NCBI GenBank assembly: GCA_900642245.1
Contig: CAAAJI010000015.1
Location: forward strand, 404,977-468,976
Direction: 5' to 3'
DNA length: 64,000 nucleotides
Origin: Fragilaria radians
Taxonomy: Eukaryota > Bacillariophyta > Fragilariophyceae > Fragilariales > Fragilariaceae
The position numbers and the translations under genes are program-made. Shown one piece after another: positions 20,991 through 31,370 of the stretch (its first letter is position 1; each line of letters starts with the position of its first letter). A model generated the notes under the pieces. That model saw nothing but the letters and a program-made list of their open reading frames with translations, did not search any database and was not told where the DNA came from.

Positions 20991-23140
20991 AGTTTTATCT
21001 TCTAGGATTGTAAAATGTAATACACGCACCTCCAACTAGGGATACATCCATGATTAGAGGTATATGTACAGGAATTAGAGGTCGGTTAGTTCAGTCCAGA
21101 AAAACTGCTTGAGCTTTAAAGCTGTTCTATCATATTATCAAGCCGCTATTACACTCTTTAGCTGTACATGAATTCATATAATTTCTCACTTAAAACCTTT
21201 TAAAACGTTTCCATCGCATTCAAGAGAACGATTGAGAGCTTTCCATTATTATGAATGAGAAAATGAATATTGATTGCATCACCAGTTATACTCGAAAGCT
21301 TGGGTTTATCAAGCAAGCCACTTATTGATAATTATTACAGACGTTACAGCTGCTTTGTCAAATGCAGCAAGTAATAACGGTGGACCATTTTTCATCCGTT
21401 AGATGTGGAAATGCTGTTTTGAGTATCGGAAATTTCTTTTTCCTTCTGAGCGTATGTATTCGACATGAATTTGGGTAATAGCTGTCTGCACATTCAAATT
21501 ATCCTTGTTCATGATTTTTTCCCCTTTATCTACTTTTTTAGGTCTGCAATTTGTGTACTTACGTTTTATCTTCAGTTTTGTATAATTACAGTTTTAATTT
21601 GATTCCTGGATTCGGTTTCGCTCCTTAGATAGTTTATTTGATTGCTTTTGATGGTTGCCACAATTCTAAGTCTATCTTTTATTGGAGGGAGTGAATTGGT
21701 TTTGAAATTGCCATTTCCTTTGCATTAGCGATATCTATTTTCAACTTAAGCAATCAATCAATATTCTACTCAAGAATATCATTAAGCTGCTCAAAATGAA
21801 TGTCTATAGTAGCATCATTTTTTGTATATTACCAAAGCAAATAATTTCATTAATTTATGAGTTTAAATTAATGGGAAAGTGTTATGAATGGCACTATGTC
21901 TCGGGAGAACATTTCCTTGTTGACTCTGCATTGGTGAGATGTAGGTGAAAAACTTATGGTGATATAGTCATTAAGTGATTGAGATATGCATTCCGAACAG
22001 ATATAACTGAAATAATCCACTCATCAGAAATAGGATTTTATGAGATTTTGTATAGGTCTTGTTCTTAATTGTTTCTGTTTGAGTTGTAGAGGTCCGCAAA
22101 ATTTGATATGACAGCTCTAAAAATAATATTTCCAGTGTATTTACGAGTCAGTATACCATCGAAAGGAAATATAAAATTTGCCATTGAGTGAACTCTAAAC
22201 TTTTAGCACTAATCTTGACAATATGGAAGACTTCGTTGCTGCTGTATGTTATTCTTGATGACATCTGAAGGCTCAAGTATCTGATTGCAATTAGAATCAT
22301 TTTTCAAGAATGAGCATAGATCATTTTTCTAATCATCACTTTCAATTCATACCTCATCTTGGTATTTTATACGGCTTACAAAGAGTTTTCGTTCCTGTTC
22401 GTTTACGACTGCTGTCATTGCATGTTTAAAACATTATTTTCCCAGCGTAGAATTCACATTCCAAGCTCTATTTAGTAAAGTGATGAAGCTTCTTAAATCT
22501 TACCTAAATCATTGCTTGCATTTAAACCTTTACTATGTAGCTTTTTATTTCGCTTCACTAAATTATGCTAGCGCTAAGTCCTATGTATAACTGTCGAAAT
22601 GATTGTTTCATCTAAAGCTGTATTCTGCTTGCCATGTTGATGATAACTTCAAATGCTTTTCTAAATCGCTTCAATTTTGGATACATATTCTTTGGAATTG
22701 CTTTGGATTCACCCTTTTGCGCTAAGAATTCAAATACGCTATTCTGAATGGAGTACAATGACTTTTTCTATGCATCAAGTTAGCTCTTCATCACACAAGG
22801 TTTGATGTGTTGATTGTAATAATGATAACTGACAAAAATATACACTATTGCAAAGGCGTATTTATAGAATGTGTTTCCCTGTGCAGCAAATCAGTTGCAA
22901 TATTCCTATTTGCTTTAGGCATTTAGTTTCGGAAATTCTAATACCTATAGCGTTGTTTGCTTTCAAGGTTTTTAGACCTCATCAAGATTCGGGAATGAAT
23001 TCACAACGAATCTTTTCTTTCGAATTTACATGGCGTCGGACCGCTGTCCTACAGGTACTGCTCATTTCATTTCAGTCTTGCTTCCTTGGACGAATGGAAA
23101 GTCGCATCAAACGGAATCTGAACGGCATATTTCTTATCAT
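20991..23140. other. Long intergenic stretch, no gene seen
   Basis: AT-rich. Nothing recognised in either strand up to the DUF6824 gene. The last 150 bases contain an upstream in-frame extension (ATG at 23030) of that gene, which its paralogues do not support. Confidence 0.45.
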
Positions 23141-24430
23141 ATGTCAGACAAAAAGAGTCCAGCAGTGAATCCCTTGGAGGAAGCGATGTTTGAACCATTA
23201 GAGAGCATCTCATATAGCGATGACTTCTTTATATCTGAGGTGACTATGTTGACAACTCCCAATAACAATGAAATGAATGATTCCTCCGACAAATCTCATG
23301 AAGTGGGCCGAAGAATCCTTAAGCAGAGCGCAAATACCGTGTATGTGGATCAACGAAGTTTCCCACCCCAGAATTATTTAAAGGACGAAGACCCTGATAC
23401 GGAAAACATCAACCTTCGCTTACCTCTCCAATGTAAGGAAAAGAAGATACCATTTTCAAAATTGTCACAAAAACAATATTTAGATAAAATCATGACATCC
23501 GATAGTCATGACAATGAAGCATTGGATACCACTCTCAGTGGGGATGATATCCTCAGAGACGAATTATTGGAATCTATTGAAATTAGCATTAAAAGCATAA
23601 GCCTGACCGATATCGATAAATTTGGATATTTCGACACAAATCTAGATCTTTTCACCGCTGCCTCTCTACATTCTAAGGACAGCTTAGAAGTCTGGGACGC
23701 TTTGGAATTGATTGACCAAAAACAGGAAGAAAGAGTTACACAAAGCGAAACGTCGAATTGTCAACTTGAATCGTCAACATCTGAAAAAGAGAGTGACAAG
23801 AATAAAGCAGCAAGAGCTATCCAAAGTGGGACAAATATCCAGGCATCTGACATTGCCTTCGTTGGTTTTCAGGATATCACCGAGGCAGAAAGACCAAAAA
23901 ATGCAATACATTCCACGCTGTTTTCCACGGTAGAAAAGGTTGCAAGGAACAACGCAACATTAGATGCAAGCAAGCCAGCAAGCTTTATCATAGCTAATTT
24001 CGATTCTAACGAACCATTCAACACTTCAGGATTTGCACCAAGTGACGTTCAGAAATCCGTAATAGCCTTGGCTGAGAAAATAAAGTCTGAAGCTCAAGAA
24101 AGGAAGTGTTCAAAACGAAAACTATCGAACGAACCATCAATTAAACTGTATTTCGAAAAGCGAGATGTTGATGTCTTATTTGGGCGGGGATCAGGTCCCA
24201 ACACTCACAACAAATCATTTCGTGAATATGTGGCACAATATCAAGATTCCTACTTGAATGGAAATGCAGCAACAAAGGACGAGATTGTACAACATTTGAT
24301 TGACTGGGTCCATAGTCAAGATGGGAGATTTCTCAAAAAAGATGACAATGGATGGTATGAAATGTCTGAAAAGGCAGTGAGAATTAAAGTCCGTCAACTT
24401 GTTCGGGAGACGAATATAAATATTAAATGA
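23141..24430 (+). CDS. DUF6824-type protein, most diverged of three paralogues
   Basis: 429 residues from the ATG at 23141. This start (MSDKKSP..EEAMFEPLES) is chosen because the paralogues at 33458 and 42241 begin MSNPEDAMLEPIES; an in-frame ATG at 23030 would add 37 residues. The C-terminal 95 residues form the DUF6824 domain: DVDVLFGRGSGPNTHNKSFR, then DGRFLKKDDNGWYEMSEKAV and KVRQLVRE. This family is numerous in diatoms and of unknown biochemical role; a nucleic-acid or regulatory role has been suggested by its basic helical nature, which is inference. The N-terminal 330 residues are acidic and poorly ordered, with conserved islands (SDDFFISEVTMLTT, KLSQKQYLDKIM, TTLSGDDILRDELLE) shared with the paralogues. 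Confidence 0.75.
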   Translation: MSDKKSPAVNPLEEAMFEPLESISYSDDFFISEVTMLTTPNNNEMNDSSDKSHEVGRRILKQSANTVYVDQRSFPPQNYLKDEDPDTENINLRLPLQCKEKKIPFSKLSQKQYLDKIMTSDSHDNEALDTTLSGDDILRDELLESIEISIKSISLTDIDKFGYFDTNLDLFTAASLHSKDSLEVWDALELIDQKQEERVTQSETSNCQLESSTSEKESDKNKAARAIQSGTNIQASDIAFVGFQDITEAERPKNAIHSTLFSTVEKVARNNATLDASKPASFIIANFDSNEPFNTSGFAPSDVQKSVIALAEKIKSEAQERKCSKRKLSNEPSIKLYFEKRDVDVLFGRGSGPNTHNKSFREYVAQYQDSYLNGNAATKDEIVQHLIDWVHSQDGRFLKKDDNGWYEMSEKAVRIKVRQLVRETNINIK

Positions 24431-24830
24431 ATCGGAAATGTAAGCGTGGATGATCGGAATCACATTCCAATTTTTAGCTTGGATTAGTGAACATGAAATT
24501 AGTTTTATCAATAAATTTCTCAAATTCTTGACTGAAGATGAATTAGTGAATTTTAAACAAATCATAATTTTACAGCATAGGCATTCCTATTGATTGGATG
24601 CTGTTATGTCTAATTTCAATTGTCAATCATTTAGTCTCAACTAAATCTTTGTTCTTTTCTTGAAAATTCCTCAGCTACCAACCTCATCTTGGATTACCTT
24701 CTCCAAGAACTGAAATATATATCATCTTCTCTCTTCCTTGAAAGTCTGGTTTCTTTAATCCTGTCTAACTTTTCACTAGAAGAATATTTTTAGATCAATC
24801 TTTCGATTATTTTCTCCAGGCAAAGCTGAC
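24431..24830. other. 3' flank of the DUF6824 gene
   Basis: No gene. AT-rich sequence leading into an LTR-like fragment. Confidence 0.4.
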
Positions 24831-25030
24831 ATGTCAAGAATCTTTTGAATCCAAATTGGTTGTAATGAATATGATATTTTCATCATCTACTTTTTACTAG
24901 CAACCTTGGATCTGTGAATGTTGTCACAAAACTAAATCTCTTGAAATTACTTAACTATAATCTAAAATAATTATTTTCTAGTGTTGTTGAATGTATTTCA
25001 TGTGCTCTCAAGATTGTACCTCATGGATTG
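24830..25030. repeat. LTR-like fragment
   Basis: GACATGTCAAGAATCTTTTGA and, further on, ACTAGCAACCTTGGATCTGTGAATGTTGTCACAAAACTAAATCTCTTGAAATTA align with 20670-20960 (GCATGTCAAATATCTTTTGA ... ACTAGCAACACTGGACGTCTCC...CATCTCTTGAATTAA). The GACGTC core has decayed. It is a further short relic of the same repeat family. Confidence 0.45.
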
Positions 25031-25856
25031 TGCTTAGGGAGGAACTCGCAAACAACAACTCCGTGTTGTGGATGAGTTGGCGGTATTACTCACTCAACAC
25101 TTATCACCTTTGACTCTTGATTTTTCATGAATTCAAGGCAAATCTAAATTATTGTGAGAGGTTTAAAGGAGGTTGAAGGAAGTTGGGATGTATTGTTGTG
25201 AAATTGAAAAACGATTCTTCTAAAATTCCAATTTATTCAAGGCTCTGGAGAGCAACAGGATGAAAATCATCATGGATTCCATTTGAATTAGAAGAAGCAT
25301 CAACAAGCTGTATTTTGCACCGCTTAAGTAGCATTTTCTCACTTTCCTCCAATCCTTTGGAGAGCTTTGTCGCAATCTTTGCAACATCCATCCCATACAT
25401 GTCGCATTCTTTCAATTACATGACTTAACTGCCATTCATATTCTACTTCTAATTTTGAGAAATTATCAATGACATTGCAATTTGAATGGATGATGGCACC
25501 ATAAGCAAGTACAATTCCTTTTGACCTTCCTATTGACCCATATTCAAACTTCCGGCAAATGGTAAGTTCAGATATTTCGATGATTGCACGATCTTAAATC
25601 CTTGAAAGCCAACGGAAATTGATACTCCGATACTATTACTATTAGAGTTCCATGTTCGATGAAAATACAGATTCAGCATTCTAGTGTCCAATAGGAAATC
25701 ATGAGCCAGACAGTTCGCACCTAGTGACTAAGGTGAGTGAGATCCATCGATTGTAATTGATTTCGTGTGGAAAAGAAACAACTAATTTCATAAATTCACA
25801 ACAGGTTCTGAAGTCAAGTCACTCTCCAAACTTCGAAACTTCAATGCCTCGATGTC
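25031..25856. other. Intergenic, possible 5'UTR intron near the end
   Basis: No supported gene; a 60-codon minus-strand frame at 25233-25415 has no recognisable motif. Just before the next gene, AAG|GTGAGT at about 25730 and TTCACAACAG| at 25803 could bound a 74-base intron in the 5'UTR. The frame upstream of it is closed by a TAG, so it cannot extend the protein in the obvious frame. Confidence 0.4.
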
Positions 25857-26786
25857 ATGGAGGAGAATTCCATGGAGCTCAATATCTTCTCATCAGTGAC
25901 TATAGATGAATATCAACAACAGAAAGACTTTGAAATGAAAAAAGAAAGTACAAAAAGAAATAATGAAATTGAGGAATTCGCAAAAAAGAATCCTTATACA
26001 AATTCTTGGGCATCGTCTATACTCTATGGAACGAGAGTTTCTCCAAGAAAGACGCGACTTCATCATGACAAGGAAGATGCAAAACGAAACGATATGGATA
26101 CAATAACAAGAAATGATGAATTAATATCCAATCCTTCCGATGAAAGTGTTTTGTTGCAACAGACTAGCCAACCTCAACTCTACTTTGATTTGCATCTACC
26201 TGAACATGACACCAAAACGCCAATGAGTCAAATCACGATGGAAGGGTTGGAATGGATGGATGATCTCTATCAAGAGTCTAAGTTGATAGCACAAGAAAGT
26301 GACGTTGGTGACGCTCAGAGCTATTGGGCTCGCAGCATCCATACTGATGTTGACACTCAAAGGAAAGATATTCCATCTTTCAATGTGCTTCAGTCCTACC
26401 CACCTTCTCCAATGAAAAGGTGCTCATTTGCTGTGAACAGAAGCGATAAAAATCAACGTTGGTCTCAAAGCAATAATACCAATACATCTCCGCTTTGTTT
26501 GAACGATGCTTGTTCTCTAAATCAAGGTGCGTTGGCCTCTATGGAACCTACCAAAATTATACGTCGCCAGACGATGCTAAAGCAATGGAGAGACTTTGTC
26601 AAGGAACAGCGTATCTTTGCATCGGAAGCCAAGGACAAGACTCATCAAGAAACTATACCTCCGGAAGTTCCTACCCGTCGGTTGACAACTACTACAAAGG
26701 ATGATAGAGATTCTAAGAATAAGGGTCGCAATATAAAATCAAGAAAAGGAAGGAAAGGAATGGATACAACTGCTAGATCTAGGTGA
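25857..26786 (+). CDS. Hypothetical charged protein
   Basis: 309 residues, not recognised. The N-terminal 70 residues are Lys/Glu-rich and helical, with a conserved-looking phrase NPYTNSWASSILYGTRVSP at about 45-63. The middle is polar with one hydrophobic-acidic island (GLEWMDDLYQESKLI). A short block, TKIIRRQTMLKQWRDFVKEQ (about 231-250), looks like an amphipathic basic helix. The last 30 residues are strongly basic (KNKGRNIKSRKGRKG), suggesting a nuclear or nucleic-acid-associated protein; this is inference. No transmembrane segment or signal. Length, base use and absence of stops in AT-rich DNA make a real gene likely. ATGs just upstream at 25843 and 25852 are out of frame. Confidence 0.55.
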   Translation: MEENSMELNIFSSVTIDEYQQQKDFEMKKESTKRNNEIEEFAKKNPYTNSWASSILYGTRVSPRKTRLHHDKEDAKRNDMDTITRNDELISNPSDESVLLQQTSQPQLYFDLHLPEHDTKTPMSQITMEGLEWMDDLYQESKLIAQESDVGDAQSYWARSIHTDVDTQRKDIPSFNVLQSYPPSPMKRCSFAVNRSDKNQRWSQSNNTNTSPLCLNDACSLNQGALASMEPTKIIRRQTMLKQWRDFVKEQRIFASEAKDKTHQETIPPEVPTRRLTTTTKDDRDSKNKGRNIKSRKGRKGMDTTARSR

Positions 26787-27600
26787 TAATCATAGTTATT
26801 CGTTGAATATATAGAGGCGGGGATGACCTTTAATCCAATTCCTCTAAATCCAAAGGTAGTTTCTTAGATATATGCTCTCCTCAAACTCACCCTCACGAGT
26901 CATCACTAGTTGTAGATTATCGTGATAGGGAGTTCCTACTAGTTATGGATCGTATACTTTGGTTCACTTTTACATTTAACATATTACCATGCCCATACGA
27001 TTAAGAATTCAACCAGTCAAATGTTTCATTTGTCATTTTGTATTCTTTTTCGATAGGGAACATTTTTCTTTTTTCCGATTGTCCCCCTACTCGATTTTTT
27101 TCTACGGTTGTTCCCTACTCTTGTTCCCTACTCTTGTTCCCTACTCTTTTGTTCCCTTAGACTCCTACTTTGAGCTACACAATATTTTGAAATTTTGTGT
27201 TCATTCTTACATATCTACATTACTATATCTAATCCTATTCTCATCATAAACTGCATTTAAGGGACAAATCCTGAGAACTGTGTTTGATTATCATTCATAT
27301 TTTTCCATCTCTTCAGTCAGAACTACAGTATTGGTTATGATGACTAAGGTCATGATTTATCAACTCCTGAAGCTTTTGTGATCTATGTCCTTATTCCTTT
27401 AGTGTTTTTCAATTTTCTTTGGAAATGTTCTTTGTATGCGTTTATTTGTGTCCTCACGATGAATTCGTGCCAAAAACAATCAATTGAATTGCAGCTTCAC
27501 TGTCTAATTTCGAATATTATTAGTATACTCTATCAAACAGAATCTTCGTTGTACAAAATTTGATGTTCTAGCAACAATCGTAACTTACAATAGTCTTTAT
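26787..27600. other. Intergenic with a 13-bp tandem repeat
   Basis: No gene supported. Open frames at 26989-27249 and 27378-27563 are low-complexity, Phe/Ser/Leu-rich translations of T-rich sequence. A 13-bp minisatellite lies at 27108-27146. Confidence 0.45.
27108..27146. repeat. 13-bp tandem repeat, three exact copies
   Basis: TTGTTCCCTACTC occurs three times in a row without change, followed by a partial fourth (TTTTGTTCCCT). It lies in non-coding, T-rich sequence. Confidence 0.9.
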
Positions 27601-27689
27601 GAATTCTGTTGAACGCATGGATCAACGTCGGTCAACAAATCCTGCTCAATTATTTACGTTGTTTTGCCAATGCTTATGCTGTTTTAAAA

Positions 27690-28130
27690 AAACAATGACC
27701 CCCAAAAGGCTAATATTACTGCATATAGAGAGTACAAAAGAATAATTGGTAAACAGTTGGTCTTGCCATTGGTTGCAAAAGCTGAGGAAAGACAAAAAAA
27801 ATCTGCGCCAAAACATCACCAGAAGTAGCGAACGAAGTTCTTGGATCAGCAACTGGAACTGTCCATATGTTACTTGAGAATAAAGAAAAACAAGACAAAA
27901 ATTGCTTTTTGTGTAAGCTTTGTTGGAGGAATCACCCAGATACAGGTGAAAAGTGGGTCCCAAAACTTGGATTTATTTACGGCTGTTGTAAGTGTAAAAA
28001 AGGATTTCATATCAATTGTTTTGCTGCTTTTCACCATAGAGGAGCATTAAAAGGTGACACCATGGCTCTTATGGATACTACAATGAGAACTTCATCTGAA
28101 AGAATACAAAAGGGAATGTCGAAAGTGTGA
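27690..28130 (+). pseudogene. piggyBac-like transposase C-terminal fragment
   Basis: A frame at 27867-28130 encodes NCFLCKLCWRNHPDTGEKW and then YGCCKCKKGFHINCFAAFHH: a zinc ribbon of CxxC...CxxCxxxxHxxxCxxxxH pattern like that at the end of piggyBac (DDE_Tnp_1_7) transposases. Just upstream, 27712-27790 reads ANITAYREYKRIIGKQLVLP, resembling the NAxxLYKxxxxxxxxxFxxxL stretch before the ribbon. The DDD catalytic core is absent, and the connecting part has stops, so this is a 3' remnant. A PHD-like finger of another protein is the alternative. No TTAA-flanked terminus was found. Confidence 0.5.
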
Positions 28131-29225
28131 AATCGCCGGAAGAGCTGCTCAAGAAGTTTGAGTCAAAGTCAAACAATTTCGGATACTGCTATTTGAAAAA
28201 TCCTTTTCTTTATTTGACACTTCATAAAAAATACAATGTTTCATCTATTCTTTGTGAAATCCCATGTTGTTCTCACCCATCAGGTCCTGGATATGTAATT
28301 CTTATTTCCCGTATCACACAATTTAGAATGGCAATTCGACTTCCTCTACCTAGGTGCCCAAACTTTAAATATTTAAATATGTAAACTACTTATAAATTAC
28401 TTTTTGTGGTATGATTCTATCTATTGAAGTGTCATCTTCATAAAGAACAATATCTCCATTATCACTCCAACTAAATTGCTCTTCAGATACTTTAACATCC
28501 TTGGGTCATAATTCTCTCCACTCACAAGATGATCCACCACCACAGCCTTCACACACTTCCTCACTACACTCATCCGATTCGTGTTCATAATTTCAGGGCT
28601 TCTCCCTCCAGTAGCTGGACAAATGATGCTGTAATTTCATTTGCTGTTGGAAGTTGTTCTGAGGTGGTCAACCTACAATCCGATGTATCTGATTTGAAAA
28701 TTTGCAATGGGTTAACAACAAGGCTGACAAAAATGCGTTTCGAATACGGAAACAATTGTGTCAATTGATTGCCCAAAGGGAATTAGTGTACCTGAGCATT
28801 TTCCTTGCCTTCTTCAATCTTCTCATACATTGCTTATTCTATATTACAAATCAACCGCTTTCTCAACGATACATCATTCATCATTGAACGATTCAGCATG
28901 GCCAAGAGACCGCAGTCCATATGTTTTTTGTCCTTATAAGCTGTAAATATATGAAGCCTGATTGAAGTAAAATCTATCATTCTTTCGATACATGAAAGCA
29001 AGCCAAGCTGCAATGCTGCAAGTGCGAAATAAATAAGAGGAAATCTAGTTCTTTACCACTAAAAGTGTGTTTCAGAGTGCATGCAACTAGAAGCAATAGC
29101 TTCTTTGCTTTTTTGTTTGGACCTCAAAATGATGTGGCTATTGTTTGTTGGTGACGACAGTTTAAAAAATGAGACAAGTGAAGGATTAATACAATAAGAA
29201 TCCTCCCAAAGATACAACGATAATT
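28131..29225. other. Intergenic with coding-like minus-strand debris
   Basis: Minus-strand translation between about 28776 and 28440 looks coding-like across a frame change and a stop: SLVVNPLQIF..TANEITASFVQLLEG, then HESDECSEEVCEGCGGGSSC and VSEEQFSWSDNGDIVLYEDD. I could not name the family. It may be the start of an oppositely oriented transposase. Nothing is recognised in 28880-29225. Confidence 0.35.
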
Positions 29226-29315
29226 GATCCATTTTATTAATACCTTTTAAACCAGTTATAATTAGACTTTGATTCATTTTATTAATATCTTTTAAACCAG
29301 TTATAATTAGACTTA
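29226..29315. repeat. 45-bp tandem duplication
   Basis: Two adjacent 45-base units (29226-29270 and 29271-29315) beginning GATCCATTTTATTAATACC and GATTCATTTTATTAATATC. They differ at three positions. Confidence 0.9.
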
Positions 29316-29349
29316 AGATTAAGAAGCACAAAAGATCTTTTTCCTCGAT

Positions 29350-29720
29350 TTAAAGGAATTCTGTTATTTTTTCCCCTTGTTTTTTGAAGGAATTTCATTT
29401 AGTTGCAGATTAATATTGTGATTAGAACAATCCACATTTCAGTAGCATCTGAATGGCAATTGTGTTAAATAGTCTAAAGTTTACAACTGAAAGTCTCGAC
29501 AACATTCTATTTTATAATTCTGGATGAAAGTAAGATGGAATTATCTTACTACCCAATATTTTTTGGGTTTGAATTAGCTATATCCTTATTGATTTTAGTC
29601 GCTCACTCTGTAAAGTAAAGTAAATGCTGTTCTCGTACTCGATCACTCTCGAGTATTACTGTACTTTCAAAACGCACAAAGGTTAGGGGTAGCACCGGCC
29701 AGATCTGATGAGAAACTTTT
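29350..29720. repeat. Dispersed repeat, inverted relative to 11.1 kb
   Basis: The reverse complement matches 11110-11400 almost throughout (GAAGGAATTTCATTTAGTTG, CAGATTAATATTG, TTTACAACTGAAAGTCT, GAATTAGCTATATCC, CTCGTACTCGATCACT, AAAACGCACAA). It ends about 150 bases before the ATG of the Kir-like gene. The matching copy upstream of the START gene is also turned so that the same end faces the gene. Confidence 0.75.
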
Positions 29721-29873
29721 TTAGTAGTAGGATTTTAGTAGTAGGATTGTTGGCTGTGGTTATGATTAGTAGTAGTATATCATGATATCTTGTCTATACG
29801 ACAGGGTGCTAGTAGGAAACTACTAACCGTACTTTCATTGTACTTTGATCCAATCTTTGAAAAGTAGTGTGTC

Positions 29874-31370
29874 ATGTCCACCCTGAATCGACGCTTTCGA
29901 GATGAAACAAAGCAGCAGAATAGTCATCTTGTTCCTGCTAATGATGATAAGAATGATGGCCATGATGATGGTGATGGAGTATCATCTGAAAATAATCGAA
30001 TCAAAGAAGGAACCTCTCGCCAAATGGCGCCACCTCGATTGATCTTACGTAATCAACCATTCCATCAATCGAAGAATCGTGGTGTTATGATTCGTGTTTG
30101 TGGTCTCTCGGAGAATAATACTTGGAAGATCTTACTACGTGAAGATTTATATCATTGGTTATTACGTCAGGGTACAATCCGTACTTGTTTTGGAATCCTC
30201 ATCCTTTGGACGATGCAAATATGTTTGTTTGCATGGATCTATATGTCCGTCGATTATTTATATGACAAGATTGATTGTGGATTAGTCAATCCTTCTGATC
30301 CTCGTCGAATATTACATTTTGGTGCCTATTTTGCATTTTCCTTACAAACTACAACAACTGTGGGGTATACATTACCCAATGGAGTCAATGGATTCTTTGA
30401 GGATTGTCCTGGCATACAAGTTTGTATTTTCTTTCAAATGCTTCTTTCTATGATTTTTAATGCATGCTTCGTCACATTCTTCTATGCACGACTTGCTAAA
30501 GTTGAGAATCGATCCGAACAAGTCATATTCTCGAATAAGGCGATCCTTTCCAAGTCGACCCTAGAACAGGATTATAATTCCGATTCTACTACTACTACTC
30601 CTGCGGATCATAATCATCATGACTCGACGTCGTCATCGCCATCGCCCCCATCATCTTGGACATTCTCTATTCGTGTTGCAGATATCGATGTTACACATCC
30701 AATTCTAGAAGCACATGTTCGATTGTATGCCAAGGTTGGAACACAAATCATTGAAATGAGGCTCATCTCACCCAATGATGTATTGGGTGGATGTCTCTTT
30801 CTGGGATGGCCGACAACTCTGATACACTCCTTAGATAATCATTCACCACTCTATCCAACCGATTATCCCATCAGCAATCCCTTTCAATTACCACATGCTG
30901 GATTAAATCTACGGCTAGCTGAAGCCCATGCAGGAGAAAGTTATCGTTTTGTTTGTCCCAAATGTGGTGAGGCATATGGAACAATCACACAACTACGTAA
31001 CCACATTGCCTTTAATCAAAAGACAGAAAAGAATGATAATCTACCCATGGAGGGAAGTCATCGGGAAATTTCTTTAGAGGATGTAAAGGAACCACCTCCT
31101 CCATCGCAAAAGGAATTACTGGAAGCGTTTCCTGATGAAATTATTGCCGTCGTAGAAGGTGTTGATCCTCATACCTCTGGAACATTCCAAGCACTACAAT
31201 CGTATACAAGAGATGACATTGTATTTGGTGGTACCTTCGCGGATTGTTGTTCTGTCACGTCAAACAAACAAATTAATATCCACCTTGAAAATTTTCATAA
31301 GATTGTGAAGGATGACACTGAAGAAGAACAAGAAGAAGAATCAGCAGCTGTAGGAACAAAGGAAGATTAA
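29874..31370 (+). CDS. Kir-like potassium channel with altered filter and Cys-rich insertion
   Basis: 498 residues. The N-terminal 80 are polar. Two membrane segments (about 103-125 and 181-204) flank a pore loop with TTTTVGYTLPNG; the selectivity filter at 162-166 reads TVGYT where T[IV]GYG is the rule. After the second helix, RLAKVENRSEQVIFSNKAIL (206-225) matches the Kir segment that follows M2. The cytoplasmic Kir domain continues with FSIRVADIDVTHPILEAHVR, LFLGWPTTLIHSLDNHSPLY (Kir: LFLxWPxTIxHxIDxxSPLY), and GTFQALQSYTRDDIVFGGTF near 436-455. Between them sits an insertion with CPKCGEAYGTITQLRNH (361-377), resembling half a C2H2 finger, and a Pro-rich acidic stretch. Kir channels conduct K+ across membranes as tetramers; with Thr at the last filter position, selectivity here is open. 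The second copy at 39726 is frameshifted. Confidence 0.8.
   Translation: MSTLNRRFRDETKQQNSHLVPANDDKNDGHDDGDGVSSENNRIKEGTSRQMAPPRLILRNQPFHQSKNRGVMIRVCGLSENNTWKILLREDLYHWLLRQGTIRTCFGILILWTMQICLFAWIYMSVDYLYDKIDCGLVNPSDPRRILHFGAYFAFSLQTTTTVGYTLPNGVNGFFEDCPGIQVCIFFQMLLSMIFNACFVTFFYARLAKVENRSEQVIFSNKAILSKSTLEQDYNSDSTTTTPADHNHHDSTSSSPSPPSSWTFSIRVADIDVTHPILEAHVRLYAKVGTQIIEMRLISPNDVLGGCLFLGWPTTLIHSLDNHSPLYPTDYPISNPFQLPHAGLNLRLAEAHAGESYRFVCPKCGEAYGTITQLRNHIAFNQKTEKNDNLPMEGSHREISLEDVKEPPPPSQKELLEAFPDEIIAVVEGVDPHTSGTFQALQSYTRDDIVFGGTFADCCSVTSNKQINIHLENFHKIVKDDTEEEQEEESAAVGTKED

Noticed and set aside
23030..23140. Upstream in-frame start of the first DUF6824 gene
   Set aside because: The two paralogues begin at the position matching 23141, and their upstream sequence is not conserved as protein.
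27108..27146. CRISPR-like array from short repeats
   Set aside because: The three 13-base units are directly adjacent with no spacers; it is a minisatellite.
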